9,278 bases of DNA from the NCBI GenBank assembly GCA_004347925.1, contig QNVD01000217.1:1-9278 (forward strand), written 5' to 3'. The position numbers were made by a program, and so were the translations under genes. This document shows positions 6,456 through 9,278 of this stretch, one piece after another (position 1 is the first letter of the stretch; the number at the start of each line of letters is the position of its first letter). Origin of the DNA: Hadesarchaea archaeon. Its GTDB lineage: Archaea; Hadarchaeota; Hadarchaeia; Hadarchaeales; WYZ-LMO6. Under the pieces are notes generated by a model that ran no database searches, was not told where the DNA came from, and saw nothing but the letters and a program-made list of their open reading frames with translations.

Positions 6456-7975
6456 TCCATCCTCCTCCTCTGGAGGCCCAGGGCCAGGGCGATGAGGAAC
6501 ACCAGGACGGTGATCACCTCCAGCCTCCCCATCCACATCAGGAGCATGTAGGTCACCTTGAGGCCAACGGGCATGGAGGGGGAGGTTATGCCGCAGCTCA
6601 GCCCCACGTTGGAAAGGGCGGAGGAGGTCTCGAACATGGCCTGCTCCGCCCCGTAACCGTAGGCCATGGTCAGGAGGCTCCCCGCCACGAACAGGAGCAG
6701 GTAGGAGGTGGCCACCACGGCCGCCCCCCTGACCAGCTGCGGGGTGAGGGGGGAGTCCCTGAGGTGGTGGAACCTCTCCCCCACCACCGCCGAGCGGGGG
6801 AGGAAGGGTCGCCTGAGCTCCAGCGCGAGAGACTTGAGCAGGATTCCCACCCGTAGGGACTTGATCCCGCCCGAGGTGGAGTTGGCGCAGCCCCCCAGCA
6901 GCATGGCCAGGGAGAGCAGGAAGAGGAGGGGGAGGGGCCAGAGCAGGGCCAGGTGGAGGGAGGGGACGGTGGAGAAGCCGGTGGTGGTCTGGGCCGAGAC
7001 GAGCTGGAAGACCCCCCTTCTGAAGAGGGCCTCGGCGGAGGAGTAGATCCCCCTGGAGAAGAGGAGGAGAACCGTGAAGGTCCCCAGCAGGAGGGTGGTG
7101 AGGAAGAAGACCCTGGCCTCCGTGTTCCTAAAGACCTCACCCCTCTTTCCGGTGAGGAGGGCGTAGTGCAGGTTGAAGTTGAGGGCCCCTATCACCATCA
7201 GGACCATCGCCACGATCTCGTAGATCATCCCGTGGTAGTACATGAGGTTCTGGGAGTGGGGGCTGAAGCCCCCGGTGGCGTACCCGGTGAAGGAGTGGCA
7301 GATCCCGTCGAAGAGGGCGGTGCCAGGGTCCGCCCCCTCGTAGATCCCGGCCAGGGTGAACATCGCCGCCCCCACCAGGAAGAAGGTGAAGGCCATGCCG
7401 AAGATGAGCCTGGTGGTGCGGACCACGCTGGGCCTGATCCCCTCCTCCCTGGCCTCCCCCCGGAAGGCGAGCACGCTGCTTATCTCCGTCCTGCCCAGCA
7501 CGGCCAGGGAGACCGCCACGATCCCCACCCCGTCCCCCAGGAACTGCAGCAGGTGGCGGTGGAAGTTGACGGACCGCGCCAGGTGATCGGGATCGGTGAC
7601 CAGGCTGAGCCCCGTTCCGGTGAAGCCGCTCAGGGACTCGAAGCAGGCGTCCAGGGGGGAGGCGCAGGCCCCTCCCAGCCAGAGGGGGAGGGAGGCCAGG
7701 AGGGAGGCCGAGAGCCAGGCCAGGGCCACCAGGCAGAGGGCGTGCTTTAGCTCCATGGGCTCCTCGGTCTGGCAGGAGCGGGAGAGGAGGGTGGCCAGCA
7801 GGAGGGTGAGGCCGGAGGTGAGGAGGAAGTGGGGGAGGGTGTCCAGCTCCCCGTAGAAGAGGGCGGGGACCAGGGGGAGGAGGAAGACCAGGGAGAGGAG
7901 GTGGAGCATCCTCCCCAGGTGGTACAGGATGATCCTCCAGTCCCCCCCCGTGAGGCGGAAGAGCAAGTTGGGCAC
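6452..7975 (-). CDS. trkH: Trk/Ktr-type potassium uptake protein, TrkH pore subunit
   Basis: 507 residues, an integral membrane protein that conducts K+ into the cell, gated by TrkA. It contains the four pore-loop repeats of the SKT superfamily, each with the filter pattern x-G-[LF]-S: SGFTGTGLS (G122), GYATGGFS (G236), AQTTTGFS (G333) and LSNVGLS (G458). Also typical are MLLGGCANSTSGGIKSLRVG (358-377), the glycine-rich loop after the third pore, and WMGRLEVITVLVFL near the C-terminus. The N-terminus from the GTG at 7975 (LYHLGRMLHLLSLVFLLPLVPALFYGE) aligns with the usual first helix. No strong ribosome-binding site precedes it, but it starts 1 base after the stop of the 49-codon ORF, so translational coupling is likely. 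Its stop overlaps the start of the OB-fold-like gene. An 8-C homopolymer at 7942-7949 lies in the gene, but the frame is intact. Confidence 0.96.
   Translation of the reverse strand: MPNLLFRLTGGDWRIILYHLGRMLHLLSLVFLLPLVPALFYGELDTLPHFLLTSGLTLLLATLLSRSCQTEEPMELKHALCLVALAWLSASLLASLPLWLGGACASPLDACFESLSGFTGTGLSLVTDPDHLARSVNFHRHLLQFLGDGVGIVAVSLAVLGRTEISSVLAFRGEAREEGIRPSVVRTTRLIFGMAFTFFLVGAAMFTLAGIYEGADPGTALFDGICHSFTGYATGGFSPHSQNLMYYHGMIYEIVAMVLMVIGALNFNLHYALLTGKRGEVFRNTEARVFFLTTLLLGTFTVLLLFSRGIYSSAEALFRRGVFQLVSAQTTTGFSTVPSLHLALLWPLPLLFLLSLAMLLGGCANSTSGGIKSLRVGILLKSLALELRRPFLPRSAVVGERFHHLRDSPLTPQLVRGAAVVATSYLLLFVAGSLLTMAYGYGAEQAMFETSSALSNVGLSCGITSPSMPVGLKVTYMLLMWMGRLEVITVLVFLIALALGLQRRRME
6461..6468 (-). 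promoter_or_regulatory. Shine-Dalgarno fixing the GTG start of the OB-fold-like gene
   Basis: GGAGGAGG on the minus strand, 5 bases before the GTG at 6455 and inside the last codons of trkH (QRRRME). It supports translation starting at the signal peptide rather than at upstream in-frame codons. Confidence 0.65.
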
Positions 7976-7976
7976 C

Positions 7977-8126
7977 TCATAGGGAGGAGAGGGTCACCAC
8001 CAGAAAGCAGAGGGCGGCCAGAAGGAGGAGGAGGGAGGAGGCGGTGAGGAACTCCAGGAGCACCCCGCTCAGGAAGTCGAAGTTCCTCCTGAGGAACCCC
8101 CTTATCCCCAGCTTCCTGAAGGCCAT
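7977..8126 (-). CDS. 49-residue single-helix membrane protein between trkA and trkH
   Basis: ATG at 8126 to TGA at 7977. The peptide has a basic amphipathic N-terminus (MAFRKLGIRGFLRRNFDF) and one long hydrophobic segment (about 19-48: VLLEF, then SSLLLLLAALCFLVV). By the positive-inside rule the N-terminus should face the cytosol. It starts 2 bases after the trkA stop, and its own stop is 1 base before the trkH start, so it fills the whole 153-base gap between the two genes and sits in the same transcript. GGTGAGG, which matches the anti-Shine-Dalgarno, lies directly before the ATG, and GGAG is about 10 bases upstream. Codon use (AGG, CTC, CTG) is like its neighbours. I do not recognise a family. 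By analogy with KdpF in the Kdp pump it could stabilise or modulate TrkH, but that is inference. Confidence 0.75.
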   Translation of the reverse strand: MAFRKLGIRGFLRRNFDFLSGVLLEFLTASSLLLLLAALCFLVVTLSSL

Positions 8127-8128
8127 CC

Positions 8129-8797
8129 TCACCTACTCCTTATCTGATCCACCAGCTTGGCTATGGCCTCTTCCTTCCCCATGATCGCCACGATGTCCCC
8201 GGCCTCCAGCGTGCTGTCCCCCCTGGGGACCACCAGCTCCCCGTTCCTGTAGATCATCCCTATGATGCACCCCCTGGGGATGGTGAGCTCGGAGAGCTTC
8301 TTGTGCACCACCTTGGAGCCCTCCGGGATCCTGATCTCGGCCGCCGTCATGGGGGTGTCGGAGAGGAAGATGGAGGTGGTGCCGGGGAGGGAGATGGCGT
8401 TCTCCAGCACCATGGAGGCCACGTGGGAGGGGCTGACCATGAGGTCGATGTTGAAGCTCTTGGCCATCTTGGCCAGCTCGGGGTCCTCCACCCTGGCCAT
8501 CACCAGCGGAACACCGTAGGCGTTCTTGGCCAGCTGGCAGGCCACGATGTTGTCGTTGTCGTTTCCCGTGGCCCCCACGAACACGTCCGCCTCCCCCACC
8601 CTGGCCTCCTCCAGCGTCTCCTTCTCGGTGGCGTCGCCGTGGATGATCAGTACGTTCAGCCTCTCCGCCAGGCGCTCGCACACCTGGGGGTCCTTGTCTA
8701 TGAGGACCACGTCCCTCCCCTTCTTGGTTAGCACCTCCGCCAGGTGGGAGCCCACCCTCCCCCCTCCCGCTATGAGGACCAGCCTGGGCTTTTTCAT
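8129..8797 (-). CDS. trkA: Trk/Ktr potassium uptake regulator, TrkA (RCK) subunit
   Basis: 222 residues, a cytosolic gating subunit bound to the inner face of TrkH that senses nucleotides. The N-terminal RCK domain has a Rossmann glycine motif GGGRVG (11-16), acidic residues D34 and D36 at the end of the second strand (VLIDKD), GDAT (54-57) and ATGNDNDNIVACQLAK (76-91). The C-terminal RCK_C (TrkA-C) domain runs from about 145: AAEIRIPEGSKVVHKKL, then IPRGCIIGMIYRNGEL and LEAGDIVAIMG. A single N+C pair and this length match the KtrA-like or archaeal short form rather than the duplicated 458-residue E. coli TrkA. The ATG at 8797 is preceded by AGGAAGAGAGG and has TTTAAA 29 bases upstream. It is the first gene of the operon leading to the micro-ORF, trkH and the OB-fold-like gene. 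Confidence 0.96.
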   Translation of the reverse strand: MKKPRLVLIAGGGRVGSHLAEVLTKKGRDVVLIDKDPQVCERLAERLNVLIIHGDATEKETLEEARVGEADVFVGATGNDNDNIVACQLAKNAYGVPLVMARVEDPELAKMAKSFNIDLMVSPSHVASMVLENAISLPGTTSIFLSDTPMTAAEIRIPEGSKVVHKKLSELTIPRGCIIGMIYRNGELVVPRGDSTLEAGDIVAIMGKEEAIAKLVDQIRSR

Positions 8798-8820
8798 CCT
8801 CTCTTCCTTGGGAAGCCCTC

Positions 8821-8826
8821 TTTAAA
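8821..8826 (-). promoter_or_regulatory. TATA-like box of the trkA operon
   Basis: TTTAAA on the minus strand (self-complementary), with its first T 29 bases from the trkA ATG. It is the only AT-rich run next to the gene and would drive the four-gene Trk operon. Confidence 0.55.
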
Positions 8827-8858
8827 GGTTACCTGAGGGGAGGCGGGGGGAGGAAAGG

Positions 8859-8864
8859 TATTTA
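8859..8864 (+). promoter_or_regulatory. TATA-like box of the thioredoxin gene
   Basis: TATTTA preceded by purine-rich GGAAAGG, 33 bases before the ATG at 8892. GGAGG at 8881-8885 lies 6 bases before that ATG, so a very short leader with a ribosome-binding site is possible. The 94-base trkA-thioredoxin gap thus holds two separate back-to-back promoters. Confidence 0.55.
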
Positions 8865-8891
8865 GGGCGCACGAGGGAGCGGAGGGTTGGG

Positions 8892-9278
8892 ATGGATGAG
8901 GAGCTCGCCAGGATACGGGAGAGGAAGCTCAGGGAGCTGGAGAGGGAGCTCCTGGGGGGAAGGAGGGTGAGCGCCTCGGGGCCGGTGGAGCTGACGGAGG
9001 AGAGCTTCGACAGGTTCATCAGGGAGAACCCCCGGGCGGTGGTGGACTTCTGGGCGGCCTGGTGCCCCCCCTGCCGGATCCTCGCCCCGGTGGTGGAGGA
9101 GCTGGCCAGGAAGTACGCCGGGAAGGTGGCCTTCGGCAAGCTCAACGTGGACGAGCACCCCTCCCTGGCCGAGCGCTACGGGATCATGAGCATCCCCACC
9201 CTCCTGTACTTCAGGGAGGGGAAGCTGGTGGACGAGACGGTGGGGGCCCTCCCCTCGGAGGCCCTGGAGGAGAGGGTG
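8892..9278 (+). CDS. Thioredoxin with charged N-terminal extension (3' end cut by window edge)
   Basis: 129 codons are present. Residues 1-25 (MDEELARIRERKLRELEREL and following) form a highly charged, probably helical extension. The thioredoxin fold begins around 32 with VELTEESFDRFI, then AVVDFWAAWCPPCRILAPVVEELA with the redox pair C58 and C61 as CPPC instead of the usual CGPC, then GKVAFGKLNVDEHPSLAERYGIMSIPTLLYFREG with the cis-proline at 102, and the start of the last strand and helix (VGALPSEALEERV). A standard thioredoxin is about 105 residues, so the domain is nearly complete and probably lacks only about 5-15 residues. The role is dithiol-disulfide exchange in the cytosol; no signal peptide is seen. 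The ATG at 8892 follows GGAGG by 6 bases. The gene is divergent from trkA. Confidence 0.93.
   Translation, partial: MDEELARIRERKLRELERELLGGRRVSASGPVELTEESFDRFIRENPRAVVDFWAAWCPPCRILAPVVEELARKYAGKVAFGKLNVDEHPSLAERYGIMSIPTLLYFREGKLVDETVGALPSEALEERV

Noticed and set aside
6456..6536. Upstream start for the OB-fold-like protein inside trkH
   Set aside because: It would put about 27 polar residues ahead of a clear signal peptide; the GTG at 6455 has a strong ribosome-binding site.
7942..7949. Possible frameshift at an 8-C homopolymer in trkH
   Set aside because: The translation on both sides is continuous and matches TrkH, so the frame is intact.

Overview
The window reads as about 9.3 kb of a high-GC, probably thermophilic archaeal genome. 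Three things support an archaeon: a Nop5-fibrillarin pair (the C/D-box RNA 2'-O-methylation machinery), a type-2 methionine aminopeptidase, and TATA-like boxes 26-33 bases upstream of several start codons, the spacing expected for archaeal leaderless or very short-leader transcripts. Arginine is written mostly as AGG, isoleucine often as ATA, and GTG or TTG starts are common, which fits a GC-rich thermophile. The lineage cannot be named from the sequence alone. Coding is very dense: no gap exceeds about 95 bases, and no RNA gene, mobile element, CRISPR array or long repeat was seen.

Layout. On the minus strand, 816 down to 1 is the N-terminal 272 codons of pdxS (PLP synthase), running off the left edge. 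Divergent from it, the plus strand carries a PflA-like radical SAM protein (879-1985), nop5 (2017-3147), fibrillarin (3144-3827, overlapping nop5 by 4 bases) and a 12-helix MFS exporter (3848-4981). Convergent with the MFS gene is methionine aminopeptidase on the minus strand (5908-5012). Upstream of it on the same strand is a tightly packed potassium-uptake operon, in transcription order: trkA (8797-8129), an easily missed 49-codon membrane micro-ORF (8126-7977), trkH (7975-6452) and a membrane-anchored secreted OB-fold-like protein (6455-5952). Divergent from trkA, a thioredoxin with an N-terminal extension (8892 to the right edge) runs off the window.

How the genes work together. Nop5 and fibrillarin are the scaffold and the methyltransferase of the archaeal C/D sRNP and are translationally coupled. 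TrkH (ion pore) and TrkA (cytosolic nucleotide-binding RCK gate) form a K+ uptake system. The two extra genes in that operon are the least explained content here: the 49-residue single-helix protein lies between trkA and trkH with 1-2 base gaps, and the OB-fold-like protein is joined to trkH by a GTGA stop/start overlap. Both are candidates for undescribed Trk accessory subunits. The remaining genes are ordinary housekeeping functions.
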